Shown one piece after another: positions 35,164-45,616 of a stretch of DNA of 64,000 nucleotides. The stretch covers positions 2,388,001 to 2,452,000 of the forward strand of contig NZ_CP110389.1 of the NCBI RefSeq assembly GCF_026015985.1. Direction: 5' to 3'. Every line of letters starts with the position of its first letter. The stretch's first letter is position 1. The stretch is from Rhodopseudomonas sp. P2A-2r. Lineage in GTDB: Bacteria; Pseudomonadota; Alphaproteobacteria; Rhizobiales; Xanthobacteraceae. Under the pieces are notes generated by a model, which saw only the letters and a program-made list of their open reading frames with translations, was not told where the DNA came from and searched no databases. A program made the translations under genes and the position numbers.

Positions 35164-38100
35164 ATGTCGTCACGTCTGGTCCCCAACACCGAACGCGTTC
35201 TGCGTCGATACCGCGCCAATAGCAGCCATCTGGCGCTGGCGTTCGGTTGCGCTGCGCTTGCCGGCGTTACCCTGACCACTCCGGCGGCCGGCGCCAACGA
35301 TTTCTGGACAGGTACCACATCGCCGGACTGGTTCGCCGGCGCAAACTGGAATCTCGGTGCGCCCCCGACAGCCGGCGACAACACCTATATCGACACGACC
35401 GCATCAAACGCGACGTTGATCAGCGGCGCGACGGCCTCCAGCAATAGCGTAACCGTCGGTCTCAACAATATCGGCATGCTGACGATCGCGAACAGCGGCA
35501 TCCTCAACAGCGGCCAGGGGCTGGTGGGCCGTCAGGCCGGCTCCACCGGCACGGCGACGGTGACCGGCGCCGGGTCGATATGGAACGCGCAAGGCGTGGC
35601 TGTCGGTTTTGATGGTACGGGCACGCTTTCGCTTCTCAATGGCGGCGCAGTCATGAGCGCAGCTGGGTATTCGGTCGCCTTGGGGAACTCTCTTGGTTCT
35701 TCGGGTGTGGTGACGGTCGATGGGACAGGTTCGACCTTGTCCGGCGCCAGTTTTGTTGTCGGTGACGCCGGGAACGGCACGTTGACGGTATCGAACGGCG
35801 GCACGGTGTTGACCACCCAATTTGGCAGCATCATCGGCAAAAGCGCGGGCTCTGTCGGCAATGCGACAATCACCGGAGCTGGGTCAAGCTGGGCCCACAC
35901 AGGCACAAGCGGCTTCTGGGTCGGTCAGGACGGCACCGGTACGCTGACGATTGCAAATGGCGGAAAGGTGTCGGTCGCCACCGACGCTGTCCTGGGTTAT
36001 CAGGCAGACGGGGTCGGCACGGTGACGGTCACCGGCGCCGGCTCGGTCTGGAACGCCGCGAGCATCACCGTCGGGCGCCTGGGTGCCGGCACGCTGAACA
36101 TCCTGAATGGTGCGGCCGTCACCAGCACTCCTCGCCGCTGACGCTCGGTGAGCAAGCCGGCGGCATCGGCGCGGTCACCGTCGATGGTACCGGGTCGACC
36201 CTGACGGTCGCCAACATGACCGTCGGCAGCGACGGCGCCGGCACGCTGACGGTGTCGAATGGCGCCACGGTCACAGCCACATCATTCGTGAACTATATCG
36301 GGCAGAACGCAGGCTCGGTCGGCACGGCAACGATCACGGGTCCGGGCTCCCGCCTGATCGTCGAGAACAATGGGCTCATTGTCGGTGGGGCTGGCGACGG
36401 CACGCTGACGATTGCCAATGGCGCTGTCGTATCGACGAGCGGCAATCTGATCCTCGGGTCCCAGGCCGGCTCGGTGGGCACCCTCAATATCGGCGCCGGC
36501 ATCGGCGCGGCCGCGGTGGCGCCGGGCACGCTCGATATGGGTAGTCAGAGGATCGTCTTCGCCAACGGCAACGGCGCGATCAATTTCAACCACACTGGCA
36601 GCAACTACGCTTTCGATGCCGAGATCAACGGGTTTAGCGGGCGTGGCACCATCAACCAGATCGCCGGCACGACAATCCTGACAGCAGATTCCAGCGTCTT
36701 CACCGGCGCGACCAATGTGACTGGCGGCCGGCTCGCCGTGAACGGATCTCTCGCCGGCTCCATCGTGACTGTGTCGGGCGGCATCCTCGGCGGTACCGGC
36801 ACTGTCGGCGGCATTGTCGCCAACAGCGGCGGCACCGTCGGGCCCGGCAATTCGATTGGCACGCTGAACGTCAACGGCAGTGTCAGCTTTGCGGCGGGAT
36901 CGACCTATCAGGTCGAGACCAACGCGGCGGGCCAGTCGGACAGGATCGTTGCTTCGGGAAGCGCGACGCTGAACGGCGGCACGGTGGTCGCCTCTGGCGC
37001 CGCGCCGATCGGCACGAAGTACACCATCCTCTCGGCAGCCGGCGGCATCACTGGCGCCTTTGCCGGCGCGAGCGCCGCGACCGCGACGCCGTTCCTGGCC
37101 TATGGCCTCAGCTACGATGCCACCAGCGTCTATCTCACCCAAAACCGCAGCGCCGTGACGTTTGCCTCGGCGGGATCGACCCGCAACCAGATCGCCACCG
37201 GCGGCGGCGCCGATGGCTTGCCGCTCGGCGGTCCACTGGCCGGTGCGCTGGTGCAGCTCAACGTGGCGCAGGCCCGCAATGCGTTCGACCAGCTCTCCGG
37301 CGAAGTGCATGCGTCGGCCAAGGGTGTGATGATCGAGGACAGCCGGTTCGTTCGCGAAGCCGCGGTGGACCGCCTGCGCGCCGCGTTTGACAGCGTCGGC
37401 GCCGGCGGCGCGCCGGTCACCACCTATGTCAACGGCAGGCCCGTGCTCGCGGCTGCCAGCGCCCCGGGCATCGCGGTGTGGGGCCGCGGCTTCGGCTCCT
37501 GGGGCCAATGGAATGGCGACGGCAGCGCTGCCACGCTCAAGCGCGACATCGGCGGTTTCCTGGCCGGCGCCGACGCGCCCCTCATCGATGGCTGGCGGGT
37601 CGGCATGGTCGGTGGCTACAGCCGCTCGAATTTTCGCGTCGCCGATCGCAGCTCGTCCGGCGCGAGCGACAACTATCATGTCGGCCTCTACGGCGGCACG
37701 CAGTGGGGCGATCTCGCCTTCCGCTCCGGACTCGCCTTCACGTGGCACGATATCGCGACCAGCCGCTCGGTCGCGTTTCCGGGCTTCGGCGGGACGCTCG
37801 CCGCCGACTATAGCGCCGTCACCACCCAGGGCTTCGGCGAACTCGGCTATCGCATCCGCGCCGGGCAGACGCCGCTGGGGACGCTCGACTTCGAGCCTTT
37901 CGCCAACCTCGCTTATGCCAGCCTGTCGTCCGACGGCTTCACCGAGCGAGGCGGCGCCGCGGCGCTCACCAGCCGGGGCGACACCACCGGCGTGACCTTC
38001 ACCACGCTCGGCCTGCGCGCCTCGAGCGGCCTTGTCGTCGGCAACGGTGTCACCGCCACCACGCGCGGCATGCTCGGCTGGCGCCATGGCTTCGGCGCTA

Positions 38101-38306
38101 CCACGCCGGTGGCGACCATGGCCTTCGCCGGCGGCTCGGCCTTCGGCATCGCCGGCGTGCCGATCGCGCGGGACGGCGCCGTCGCCGATCTCGGCTTCGA
38201 CGTGAACCTCACGCCCAACGCCGCGCTCGGCCTCAGCTACGCCAGCCAGTTCGGCTCCGGCGTCACCGACCACACCCTGCGTGGCAACTTTGCGGTGAGG
38301 TTCTGA
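35164..38306 (+). CDS. Autotransporter with passenger repeats and beta-barrel, apparent frameshift
   Basis: The N terminus has an export signal (LALAFGCAALAGVTLTTPAAGA). The passenger has about 45-residue repeats of the form GTLTxxNGGxVxxxxxxxxGxxAGSxGTxTVTGxGSxW. The C-terminal ~280 residues form an autotransporter barrel (GIAVWGRGFGSWGQWNG... LRGNFAVRF, with a final Phe). The first frame stops at 36141. The second frame joins at about 36132 (PLTLGEQAGGIGAVTV), which is explained by one missing base near 36127-36133. Restored length is 1047 residues. It would be surface-exposed, perhaps adhesive. Confidence 0.82.
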
Positions 38307-38446
38307 GGTCTGTCGCGACTGCGGCGGAATGCCTTGGTGGTCTGGAAGCGCGTTCTTGCGCGTCGTGCTCACGTATTTCGACGCGCGATCAAAAGACGTG
38401 GGCGCGCTTCGCATTGCCCACCCCACGCTTGCTGTATTGGTATGAT

Positions 38447-38710
38447 CTACTTAGGCCTCGTTTGGTGAACGATAAACTTGGCGCGTTCGTAAAGTTCGTC
38501 AAACGTAATAATCTCCAGATTTAATATGTTCCGACGAAACAGTTCAAACGATCGAAATTGCTCGTGGTTTACGCCGTGGTCGCCCACAAGTGATGCCAAG
38601 TTACCAATCACGAGGTAAAACGACTTCATCTTTAATAGATGCGAATGCATAAGCGTCGGGTGATTCGATCGATTTCGATGCAATTCGAACCTTTCGATCC
38701 TGTTGCCCAA
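38447..38710 (-). pseudogene. 3' fragment of a Shedu-like (DUF4263) gene
   Basis: The last ~55 residues (YLVIGNLASLVGDHGVNHEQ, then RSFELFRRNILNLEIITFDELYERAKFIV) match the C-terminal end of DUF4263/Shedu nucleases, where a SFELFRRN...EIITFDEL block is conserved. The catalytic part upstream is absent and the 130 bases before it are open only in other frames, so this is a remnant. The region is more AT-rich than its surroundings, which fits a lost defence island gene. Confidence 0.55.
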
Positions 38711-38840
38711 ATGCTTTTAAGCTGGGGCTGATATAGGTCTTGCCCGGCTTTGGATTCTGGTAGTTGTCCATAGGGGTTTGACACCGTGGGTTAGGCAGAA
38801 TGGCAGGGGTCGAGCGCGAACTCATCCTATGGCCTTCCAT

Positions 38841-39348
38841 TATTCTTCGCTAAATTTCTTTGATTGACTAAAATCCTAAAATGAGTCATATCTGTCGTTA
38901 CCTCATCCCACTGAGGGGCGTTTCCTGGGACGCTTGGAAATGTGGGGCGGGGGTGGCGCCTGCGGGCGTGGGGAGGACGTCTCCTTGCGCACTCGGGAGG
39001 CCTCGGGTCGCCGTCCGGCCCCACTACGGGGGTCTGCCGCTCTTTGCCGGCTGGACGCGGACAGGGAAAGGCGGGAAAATCCCGCTGGAAGCTGTCCCGG
39101 AAGCACGGCCCCGGGGACATAAATCGCCACGGTGGAGCGTCGAAAGGCGTTTCCGCGGCCTCTGCTCCCGATGCGTCGGGATCACGCTGCGGCCACTACA
39201 CAAGTCGCGCCTTTCGGCGCTCCGCCTCCCTCATGTCGGGAGGCTCCCTGACAAGACCTTCACGCAAAGCATTTTGCGGGCACAGCACAGGCTTGCCCGG
39301 TCGCGCGCGGAGCCGCGCTTCACTCAGCACAAGAGAGGAGATCGGAGC
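38841..39348 (+). other. Gene-free GC-rich block with several small hairpins
   Basis: I see no convincing gene here. Frames are open but composition is non-coding-like. Hairpins are visible at 38972-38984 (GGAGGACGTCTCC), 39071-39085 (GCGGGAAAATCCCGC) and 39234-39253 (TGTCGGGAGGCTCCCTGACA). It may be an untranslated leader or structured RNA for the Cys-motif gene that follows. Confidence 0.4.
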
Positions 39349-39678
39349 ATGACGACACTGCAATGGGACGTCGAGCACCTGCGTGACCGGGCGCGGGATC
39401 GGCGGGAAACGGAGCTCGAAAAACAGAGGGAAGCGGACTGGCAGGAGGCGGGATACAGCACCGAACGCATGCTGTCTGAGACCAGGCGCGGCACGACGTG
39501 CTGCCCGAGTCGGAAATGTCGCCGCGCCCGGCGTTGCCTGTGGCAGGCGCCGATCTGCGCGCCCCTGCTGTTGTTTCGGGTGTCGGCGGACCGCAAGCGG
39601 AGGATCACCGAGCACTTCTATACCGAGATCCAGCTGCGGCGGCGGGCGGCGGTTCTGGGCGAGGATGCGAAGGCGTGA
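39349..39678 (+). CDS. Small protein with CRRARRC Cys motif
   Basis: This 109-residue protein starts at MTTLQWDVEHLRD (39349), with GAGAGGAG about 9 bases upstream. A charged helical N terminus (ETELEKQREADWQE) is followed by CCPSRKCRRARRCLWQAPIC and then ITEHFYTEIQLRRR. Small proteins carrying a CxxxxCRRARRC...C cluster are common in Bradyrhizobiaceae and may bind zinc, but none that I know has an assigned function. It is followed by a palindromic repeat. Confidence 0.6.
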   Translation: MTTLQWDVEHLRDRARDRRETELEKQREADWQEAGYSTERMLSETRRGTTCCPSRKCRRARRCLWQAPICAPLLLFRVSADRKRRITEHFYTEIQLRRRAAVLGEDAKA

Positions 39679-39696
39679 TGACGACACGCTCTGGTG

Positions 39697-39775
39697 TCCC
39701 GGACGCGGTGCAGCGTTCTCAGGCGATGCGCACCACGCCGCAACGGCGGCGCGTTGCGCAATATCCGGGGCACGA
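39697..39775. repeat. Intergenic inverted-repeat element of the CCGGACGCGGTGCA family
   Basis: It starts with TCCCGGACGCGGTGCAGCG and ends near ATATCCGGGGCACGAG, with internal GCACCACGCCGC arms. The same opening motif occurs at 51143-51298 and, inverted, at 56645-56757. It lies just beyond the mobA stop. Confidence 0.6.
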
Positions 39776-39785
39776 GACCGCGTGG

Positions 39786-40412
39786 CTATCCGCCATCCAG
39801 CGCGGCCAGCCGGTCGGCTTCGGCAATGTCGTCCATGGTGTTGGCGTTGAAGAACGGATCGAGCGGCGTGACGGGCCATGTCACCGTGGCCAGGCGATAT
39901 CGTGCGGTCCAGCGATCGATCTTTCTGATGTCCTCGACCACCAGCGCGTGGCGCAGCTCGGCGCGCAGGCTGACGCTCCACAACCCGATCACCGGATGGC
40001 TTTGTCCGTCGGAGGCGGCGACCGCGAGCTGCGCATTCTCTGCGGTCAACGTCGCGTGCAGACGGGCCACCAGATCGCGCGGCAGAAACGGGCAGTCGGC
40101 GGCGGCGCTGAGGATGTGTTCGACATCGGGGCGATGTTCTGCGGTCCAGTCGAGCGCGGCGAGAATGCCGGCGAGGGGGCCGGGAAAATCCGCGACGCTG
40201 TCGGCAATCACGGGCAGGCGGAACGCCGCAAAGCGCGCGGGATCACCATTGGCGTTGAGAATGAGTCCATCGCATTGCGGCGCGAGCCGCGCGATGACGC
40301 GCGCCAAGATGGTCTTGCCACCGATCTCGCGCATCGGCTTGTCGCCGCCGCCCATGCGTCGCGCCAGTCCGCCGGCCAGCAGCACGCCCGGAATTTTCAC
40401 CATCTCAGTCAT
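39786..40412 (-). CDS. mobA: Molybdenum cofactor guanylyltransferase
   Basis: This 208-residue protein has the nucleotidyltransferase signature [19 protein letters not shown] near the N terminus. Further MobA features are [10 protein letters not shown], the [14 protein letters not shown] segment, and [14 protein letters not shown], which carries the metal-binding Asp. It adds GMP to molybdopterin to make MGD for DMSO-reductase-type enzymes such as the FdsA encoded downstream. Its start overlaps the end of fdhD by 8 bases on the same strand, so the two are co-translated. Confidence 0.93.
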   Translation of the reverse strand: MTEMVKIPGVLLAGGLARRMGGGDKPMREIGGKTILARVIARLAPQCDGLILNANGDPARFAAFRLPVIADSVADFPGPLAGILAALDWTAEHRPDVEHILSAAADCPFLPRDLVARLHATLTAENAQLAVAASDGQSHPVIGLWSVSLRAELRHALVVEDIRKIDRWTARYRLATVTWPVTPLDPFFNANTMDDIAEADRLAALDGG

Positions 40413-41307
40413 CCCTGTCGCCGCCCTTGCGTTTGCTGCGCATGGATTCCTCGGCGACGAAATCGAGGTTCTGGTCGAACACGATGCGCTCCTGCCCGGA
40501 CAGAGCGATGAAGCGCTTGCCCTTCGCGCGGCCGACCAGTGTCAGTCCGACCTGCCGCGCAAGATCGACGCCCCATGCGGTGAAGCCGGAGCGCGACACC
40601 AAAATCGGAATCCCCATGCGCACCGTCTTGATGATCATCTCGGAGGTCAGCCGCCCGGTGGTGTAGAGGATCTTGTCGGCGGGATCGACATGGTGGCGGA
40701 ACATCCAGCCGGCGATCTTGTCGACTGCATTGTGGCGGCCGACATCCTCGGTGTAGCAGACGGGCTTGCCCTGCTGGCACAGCACGCAGCCATGGATCGC
40801 GCCGGCCTCGAGATACAGCGACGGCATGGTGTTGATGGTGTGGGTCATCTCGTAGAGCCACGATGTCCGCAACTCGGCCTTGGGCAGTGCCACGCTCTCG
40901 ACGGCTTCGAGAAGATCGCCGAACGCGGTGCCCTGCGCGCAGCCGGAGGTCTGCGTGCGCTTCTTCAGCTTGGCCTCGAAATTGGTGTGGTGCTCGGTGC
41001 GCACCACGACCACTTCGAGATCGTCGTCATATTCGACCTCGGTGACCACGTCGTCATATTTCAGCATGTTCTGGTTCAACAGGTAGCCGAGCGCCAGATA
41101 TTCCGGGTAGTCGCCGATCGTCATCATGGTGACGATCTCCTGGGCGTTGAGATACAGCGTCAGCGGCCGCTCCACGGGAACATTGGTCTCGATGGCCGCG
41201 CCGGTCTGGTCGATGCCTGCCACGCGCTCGGTCAGCCGCGGGTCGCGCGGATTGGGGACGATCAGAGGGGCCGTTGCTTCGCTGGCTTTGCTGCTGGGTT
41301 GGGTCAT
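40405..41307 (-). CDS. fdhD: Formate dehydrogenase accessory sulfurtransferase FdhD
   Basis: This 300-residue protein has the FdhD pattern: [21 protein letters not shown], then SGCAQGTAF, the C-x-x-C pair in [39 protein letters not shown] and [13 protein letters not shown]. It transfers sulfur from IscS to the Mo/W-bis-MGD cofactor of formate dehydrogenase, which is essential for activity. In Rhodobacter the same protein is called FdsC. It is transcribed away from mobB. Confidence 0.94.
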   Translation of the reverse strand: MTQPSSKASEATAPLIVPNPRDPRLTERVAGIDQTGAAIETNVPVERPLTLYLNAQEIVTMMTIGDYPEYLALGYLLNQNMLKYDDVVTEVEYDDDLEVVVVRTEHHTNFEAKLKKRTQTSGCAQGTAFGDLLEAVESVALPKAELRTSWLYEMTHTINTMPSLYLEAGAIHGCVLCQQGKPVCYTEDVGRHNAVDKIAGWMFRHHVDPADKILYTTGRLTSEMIIKTVRMGIPILVSRSGFTAWGVDLARQVGLTLVGRAKGKRFIALSGQERIVFDQNLDFVAEESMRSKRKGGDRDD

Positions 41308-41379
41308 GGCTGCTCATATGACATTCCGGTCCGGACGGATATAAGCACGGAAACGGCAATTGTCCGGGCGGAGTGCGGA
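41308..41379. promoter_or_regulatory. Divergent promoter region between fdhD and mobB
   Basis: These 72 bases separate the divergent fdhD-mobA and mobB-moeA-tusA transcripts and must hold both promoters and start sites. I see no clear sigma-70 hexamers or operator palindrome, so only the location is supported. Confidence 0.4.
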
Positions 41380-41898
41380 ATGAAGGTGATTGGACTGGCA
41401 GGCTGGAGCGGCGCCGGCAAGACCACGCTGCTGGCGCGGCTGATTCCGCATTTCATTGCGCAGGGATTGCGGGTCTCGACCATCAAGCACGCCCACCATG
41501 CCTTCGACGTCGATGTTCCCGGCAAGGATTCCTGGGTGCATCGCGAGGCCGGCGCCAGCGAGGTGCTGGTGTCGTCGAGCCAGCGTTTTGCCCTGATGCA
41601 CGAATTGCGCGGCGCGGCTGAACCCAAGCTGCCGGAGCTGCTGACGAAGCTGACGCCGGTCGATCTGGTGCTGGTCGAGGGCTTCAAGACCGATCCGCAC
41701 CGCAAGATCGAGGTGCATCGCGCCGGCAACGGCAAGGCGCTGCTGTTCCCCAACGATCCGGCCATCGTCGGCGTCGCCAGCGACATCGACGTGATCACCG
41801 ACCTGCCGGTGGCGCATCTCGACGATATCCAGGCGATCGCCAATATGATGCTGGCGCTGGCGATGGACATCGACGCCGTGCTGGCGATGGAGGCCTGA
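41380..41898 (+). CDS. mobB: Molybdopterin-guanine dinucleotide biosynthesis protein MobB
   Basis: This 172-residue GTPase-like protein has a P-loop GWSGAGKTTLLARL at the N terminus, STIKHAHHAFDVDVPGKDS and then VDLVLVEGFKTDPHRKIEV, the MobB signatures. It helps MobA deliver guanine nucleotide in cofactor biosynthesis. The ATG at 41380 is preceded by GGGCGGAGTGCGG. moeA follows after only three bases. Confidence 0.92.
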   Translation: MKVIGLAGWSGAGKTTLLARLIPHFIAQGLRVSTIKHAHHAFDVDVPGKDSWVHREAGASEVLVSSSQRFALMHELRGAAEPKLPELLTKLTPVDLVLVEGFKTDPHRKIEVHRAGNGKALLFPNDPAIVGVASDIDVITDLPVAHLDDIQAIANMMLALAMDIDAVLAMEA

Positions 41899-41901
41899 GC
41901 G

Positions 41902-43155
41902 ATGGCGCAACTGTCGGACGATTGCTTTGCCTTTGGCGGGCCGCTGATGTCGGTGGACGAGGCGGTGGCGATCATCGCCGCGCGGGTCGCGGCAATCGGG
42001 GACGTGGAGCGTGTCGACCTGATGCAGGCCGATGGCCGCATCCTTGCCGCCGATCTCAAGGCGCCGTTGCCGCTGCCGCCGTTCACCAATTCCGCGGTCG
42101 ACGGCTATGCGGTGCGCCACAGCGATCTCACCGGCGCCGCAGCCCAGGCGTTTCCGCTGAACGGGCGCGTGCAGGCCGGTGCATCGGCGCAGTCGCTTGC
42201 GGCGGCTGCGGCCATGCGCATCTTCACGGGCGCGCCGATGCCCGAGGGCGCCGACACGGTGTTCATGCAGGAGGACGTGCAGCTCGACGCGGAGGGCCGC
42301 GTGGTGTTGCCGCCCGGTCTCAAGCCCGGCGCCAATGTGCGGCCGGCGGGCGAGGACATCGCGCAAGGCACCGCCGCGCTGCAGGCCGGTCAGCGGCTGC
42401 GACCGCAGGACGTGGCGCTGGTCGCGGCGTTCGGCCTGAAAGAGGTCGACGTGATCAGGCGGATCCGCGTCGCGGTGTTCTCCACCGGCAACGAGCTGCT
42501 GTCGCCCGGCGATGCGCCCGGCGCCGCGCAACAATTCGACTCCAACCGCTTCATGCTGCAGGCGCTGCTGCGACGGCTCGGCTGCGATGTCAGCGACCTC
42601 GGCATCATCCGCGACGACCGCGCCGCGCTCGCGTCGTCGTTGCGGGATGCCGCCGGCGCGCACGATCTGATCCTCACCTCCGGCGGCGTCTCCACCGGCG
42701 AGGAGGATCACGTCAAGGCTGCCGTGGAAAGCGTCGGCTCGCTGGTGCTGTGGCGGATGGCCATCAAGCCGGGCCGGCCGGTGGCCATGGGGATCATATC
42801 AGGCACGCCGTTCATCGGCCTGCCCGGCAATCCGGTCGCGAGTTTTGTGACCTTCGCTTATGTGGTGCGGCCGACCGTGTTCGCGCTCGCCGGTGCAATG
42901 CAGCAAAAGCTCACGCCGATGCCGCTGCGCGCGGGCTTCAGCTACACAAAGAAGATTGGCCGCCGCGAATATGTCCGCGTCCATCTGCGTCGCGGCGACG
43001 ACGGCGCGCTGGAAGCGGTCAAGTTCCCGCGCGAGGGCGCCGGGCTGCTGTCGTCGCTGGTGGAGACCGACGGGCTGGTGGAACTCGGCGAGGACGTCAC
43101 CTCGGTGAAACCCGGCGCCATGGTCGGCTTCCTCGCTTACGCCAGTCTCTGTTGA
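41902..43155 (+). CDS. moeA: Molybdopterin molybdenumtransferase
   Basis: This 417-residue MoeA has MPLPPFTNSAVDGYAV-type sequence (LPPFTNSAVDGYAVR), GAPMPEGADTVFMQEDV, VFSTGNELLSPG and the MoaB/Mog-like nucleotide site ILTSGGVSTGEEDHV with LPGNPVASFVTF. It inserts Mo (or W) into adenylated molybdopterin. The operon mobB-moeA-tusA is co-directional and tightly spaced. Full length is as expected for the family. Confidence 0.95.
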   Translation: MAQLSDDCFAFGGPLMSVDEAVAIIAARVAAIGDVERVDLMQADGRILAADLKAPLPLPPFTNSAVDGYAVRHSDLTGAAAQAFPLNGRVQAGASAQSLAAAAAMRIFTGAPMPEGADTVFMQEDVQLDAEGRVVLPPGLKPGANVRPAGEDIAQGTAALQAGQRLRPQDVALVAAFGLKEVDVIRRIRVAVFSTGNELLSPGDAPGAAQQFDSNRFMLQALLRRLGCDVSDLGIIRDDRAALASSLRDAAGAHDLILTSGGVSTGEEDHVKAAVESVGSLVLWRMAIKPGRPVAMGIISGTPFIGLPGNPVASFVTFAYVVRPTVFALAGAMQQKLTPMPLRAGFSYTKKIGRREYVRVHLRRGDDGALEAVKFPREGAGLLSSLVETDGLVELGEDVTSVKPGAMVGFLAYASLC

Positions 43156-43169
43156 GGGATGCCGATCTC

Positions 43170-43412
43170 ATGACCACCACCACCCTCGACCTCTCCGGCC
43201 TGAAATGCCCGCTGCCGGCGCTGAAGACGCGCAAGGCGCTGAAATCGCTGGCGCCCGGCGACCGGCTCGAAGTGCACTGCACCGATCCGCTGGCGGTGAT
43301 CGATATCCCGGCGCTGATCCAGCAGACCGGCGACCGCGTCGACATCACCGAACGTAGCGAAAGCAAAATCGTGTTCCTGATCGAAAAAGCGGGCGACGTC
43401 CTGTCGGCTTAA
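43170..43412 (+). CDS. TusA/YeeD-type sulfur carrier protein
   Basis: This 80-residue protein starts at MTTTTLDLSGLKCPLP (43170), 14 bases after moeA. The CPxP motif with its reactive Cys (KCPLPALKTRKAL) and DPLAVIDIPALIQQTGD are diagnostic for TusA-like proteins. It probably carries sulfane sulfur. In this context it may donate sulfur through FdhD to the formate dehydrogenase cofactor, which is an inference from clustering. No second Cys is present, as is usual. Confidence 0.88.
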   Translation: MTTTTLDLSGLKCPLPALKTRKALKSLAPGDRLEVHCTDPLAVIDIPALIQQTGDRVDITERSESKIVFLIEKAGDVLSA

Positions 43413-43617
43413 GTTCCGCGGCGTCCATTGCGATGGTACCCGGGTCACGTCAGATCTCCGGTTGATAGCGATTCAGTATCGCAGCATGAAAATCGCTTAT
43501 TGATCTTTGGATTGATTCTTATTCTCCTTAAGTTTGCTGGGAATGGCGCGACCTATCTGAAAACATCAGACGCAACGACAGACACGCTCGCAAAGAGCGG
43601 CTGCAGGGGAGGAATCG

Positions 43618-45266
43618 ATGACGACATACGGCAACGCTGGGACATTGTCCGGCGGCTCTGCGGGAGTTCTCGACCGCGAGCGCATCATTGCGACGGCAGG
43701 CTACAATCGCTGGCTGGTACCGCCGGCCGCGCTGTGCATCCATCTGTGCATCGGCATGGCCTATGGCTTCAGCGTGTTCTGGCTGCCGCTGTCGCGCGCC
43801 ATCGGCCTGTCGGCGCCGAAGGTCTGCGGCGACATGACGATCTTCCAGGAGCTGGTTACCACCACCTGCGACTGGCGCGTCGCGAGCCTCGGCTGGATGT
43901 ACACCTTGTTCTTCGTGCTGCTCGGCGTCTCCGCAGCGATCTGGGGCGGCTGGCTGGAACGTTCCGGCCCGCGCAAGGCCGGCTTCGTCTCGGCGCTGTG
44001 CTGGTGCGGCGGCCTCGTGCTCGGGGCGATCGGCGTCTACACCCATCAATTGTGGCTGCTGTGGCTCGGTTCCGGCGTGATTGGCGGCATCGGCCTCGGC
44101 CTCGGTTACATCTCGCCGGTGTCGACGCTGGTGAAGTGGTTCCCGGATCGTCGCGGCATGGCGACCGGCATGGCGATCATGGGCTTCGGCGGCGGCGCCA
44201 TGATCGGCGCTCCCTGGCCAACCTGCTGATGAACTACTTCAAGACGCCGACCGATGTCGGCGTCTGGCAGACCTTCCTGGCCATGGGCGTCATCTACTTC
44301 GTGTTCATGATGATCGGCGCGTTCTCCTATCGCCTCGCGCCGCCGAACTGGCGTCCGGAAGGTTGGACCCCGCCGGAGAAGTCCAATGCCATGATCACCG
44401 AGCATCATGTGCATCTCGACAATGCCCATAAGACCAAGCAGTTCTGGCTGATCTGGGCGGTGCTCTGCCTCAACGTGTCGGCGGGCATCGGCGTCATCGG
44501 CATGGCCTCGCCGATGCTGCAGGAGATCTTTGCCGGCAAGCTGATCGGGGTTCCCGACCTGTCCTTCAACCAGCTCTCCGGTGAGCAGAAGACGGCGATC
44601 GCGGCGATTGCCGCCGGCTTCGCCGGGCTGCTGTCGCTGTTCAACATCGGCGGCCGGTTCTTCTGGGCCTCGCTGTCCGACAAGATGGGACGCAAGAACA
44701 CCTACTACACGTTCTTCATCCTCGGCATCGTGCTCTATGCGCTCGCCCCGACCTTCGCGGCGATGGGCAGCAAGGTGCTGTTCGTGCTGGCCTTCGGCAT
44801 CATCCTGTCGATGTATGGCGGCGGCTTCGCCACGGTGCCGGCCTATCTCGCCGACATCTTCGGCACCCAGTTCGTCGGCGCCATCCACGGCCGGCTGCTG
44901 ACGGCCTGGGCGACGGCGGGCATCATCGGCCCGGTGGTGGTGAACTACATCCGCGAGTTCCAGATTGCGGCCGGCGTGCCGCGGGCGCAGGTCTATGACT
45001 TCACCATGTACATTCTGGCCGGAATGCTGGTGCTGGGCCTGATCTGCAATGCGCTGGTCAAGCCGCTGGCCGACCACTGGTTCATGAAGCCGGAGGAGGT
45101 GGCCGCCCTGCAGGCCAAGGGCGCCACCGCCAACAGCGGCGGCGGTTCCTACGGCATCGGCAAGGGCGGTTTCGACGCCAGCGCCGCGGCATTCTGGGCG
45201 TTTGTGGGAATTCCACTGGCCTGGGGCGTCTGGAAGACGCTGGAAAGCGCGCTCAAGATCTTCTGA
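43618..45266 (+). CDS. OFA-family MFS transporter (oxalate/formate antiporter type), apparent frameshift
   Basis: The protein starts at MTTYGNAGTLSGG (43618), behind GGGGAGGAATCG. It has about 12 membrane segments with the OFA pattern: LCIHLCIGMAYGFSVFWLPL, GIGLGLGYISPVSTLVKWFPDRRGMATGMAIMGFGGGAMIGAP and NIGGRFFWASLSDKMGRKNTY. The first frame stops at 44227, whereas the -1 frame continues PLANLLMNYFKTP... to 45266. Three C at 44212-44214 should be four; this restores 549 residues. The gene lies 500 bases upstream of formate dehydrogenase, so oxalate uptake with formate exchange, or formate uptake, is plausible. Confidence 0.85.
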
Positions 45267-45278
45267 TCTGATACGCGA

Positions 45279-45313
45279 GGCGCGGGCGGCAGAGGATCTC
45301 TGTCGTCCGCGCC
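45279..45313. terminator. Long hairpin after the OFA transporter gene
   Basis: GGCGCGGGCGGCAGAG (45279-45294) pairs with CTCTGTCGTCCGCGCC (45298-45313) around a GAT loop, with two mismatched positions. ATCTTTCATT follows; there is no strong T run. It is a likely factor-independent terminator or processing element. Confidence 0.6.
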
Positions 45314-45358
45314 GTCATCTTTCATTCGATGGATCCAATGACACCCGGGGGAATTGAT

Positions 45359-45616
45359 ATGTTTCGTACCGTCACCTGCACGCTCGTCGCGCTGTTCGTC
45401 GCGGGCTCGCTGGTCTCCGCATCCGCGCAGACCGCAGCGCCCGCCACCGAAAAGCCGGCCAAGATGAAGCTCACGCGCCAGAGCCTGAAGGACATGCGTA
45501 CCAAGTGGAGCGCGAACAAAGGCAAGCTCGCGGGCTGCCGCAAGGAAGTGAAGTCCAGGGGACTGGCTGGCGACGATCGCTGGTTCTACATCGAAGAATG
45601 CATGGGCAAGAGCTGA
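45359..45616 (+). CDS. Small exported PsiF-like protein
   Basis: This 85-residue protein starts at MFRTVTCTLVALFVAG (45359), with GGGGGAATTGAT upstream. The signal peptide ends near SASAQT. The mature part (MKLTRQSLKDMRTKWSANKGKLAGC, then KGLAGDD-like KSRGLAGDDRWFYIEECMGK) resembles PsiF-type repeats with a C...C pair. It sits between the transporter and formate dehydrogenase genes. Its role is unknown. Confidence 0.65.
   Translation: MFRTVTCTLVALFVAGSLVSASAQTAAPATEKPAKMKLTRQSLKDMRTKWSANKGKLAGCRKEVKSRGLAGDDRWFYIEECMGKS

Noticed and set aside
36282..38426. A 714-codon minus-strand frame under the autotransporter
   Set aside because: It is Arg/Ala/Gly-rich with no family features and lies opposite a clear autotransporter.
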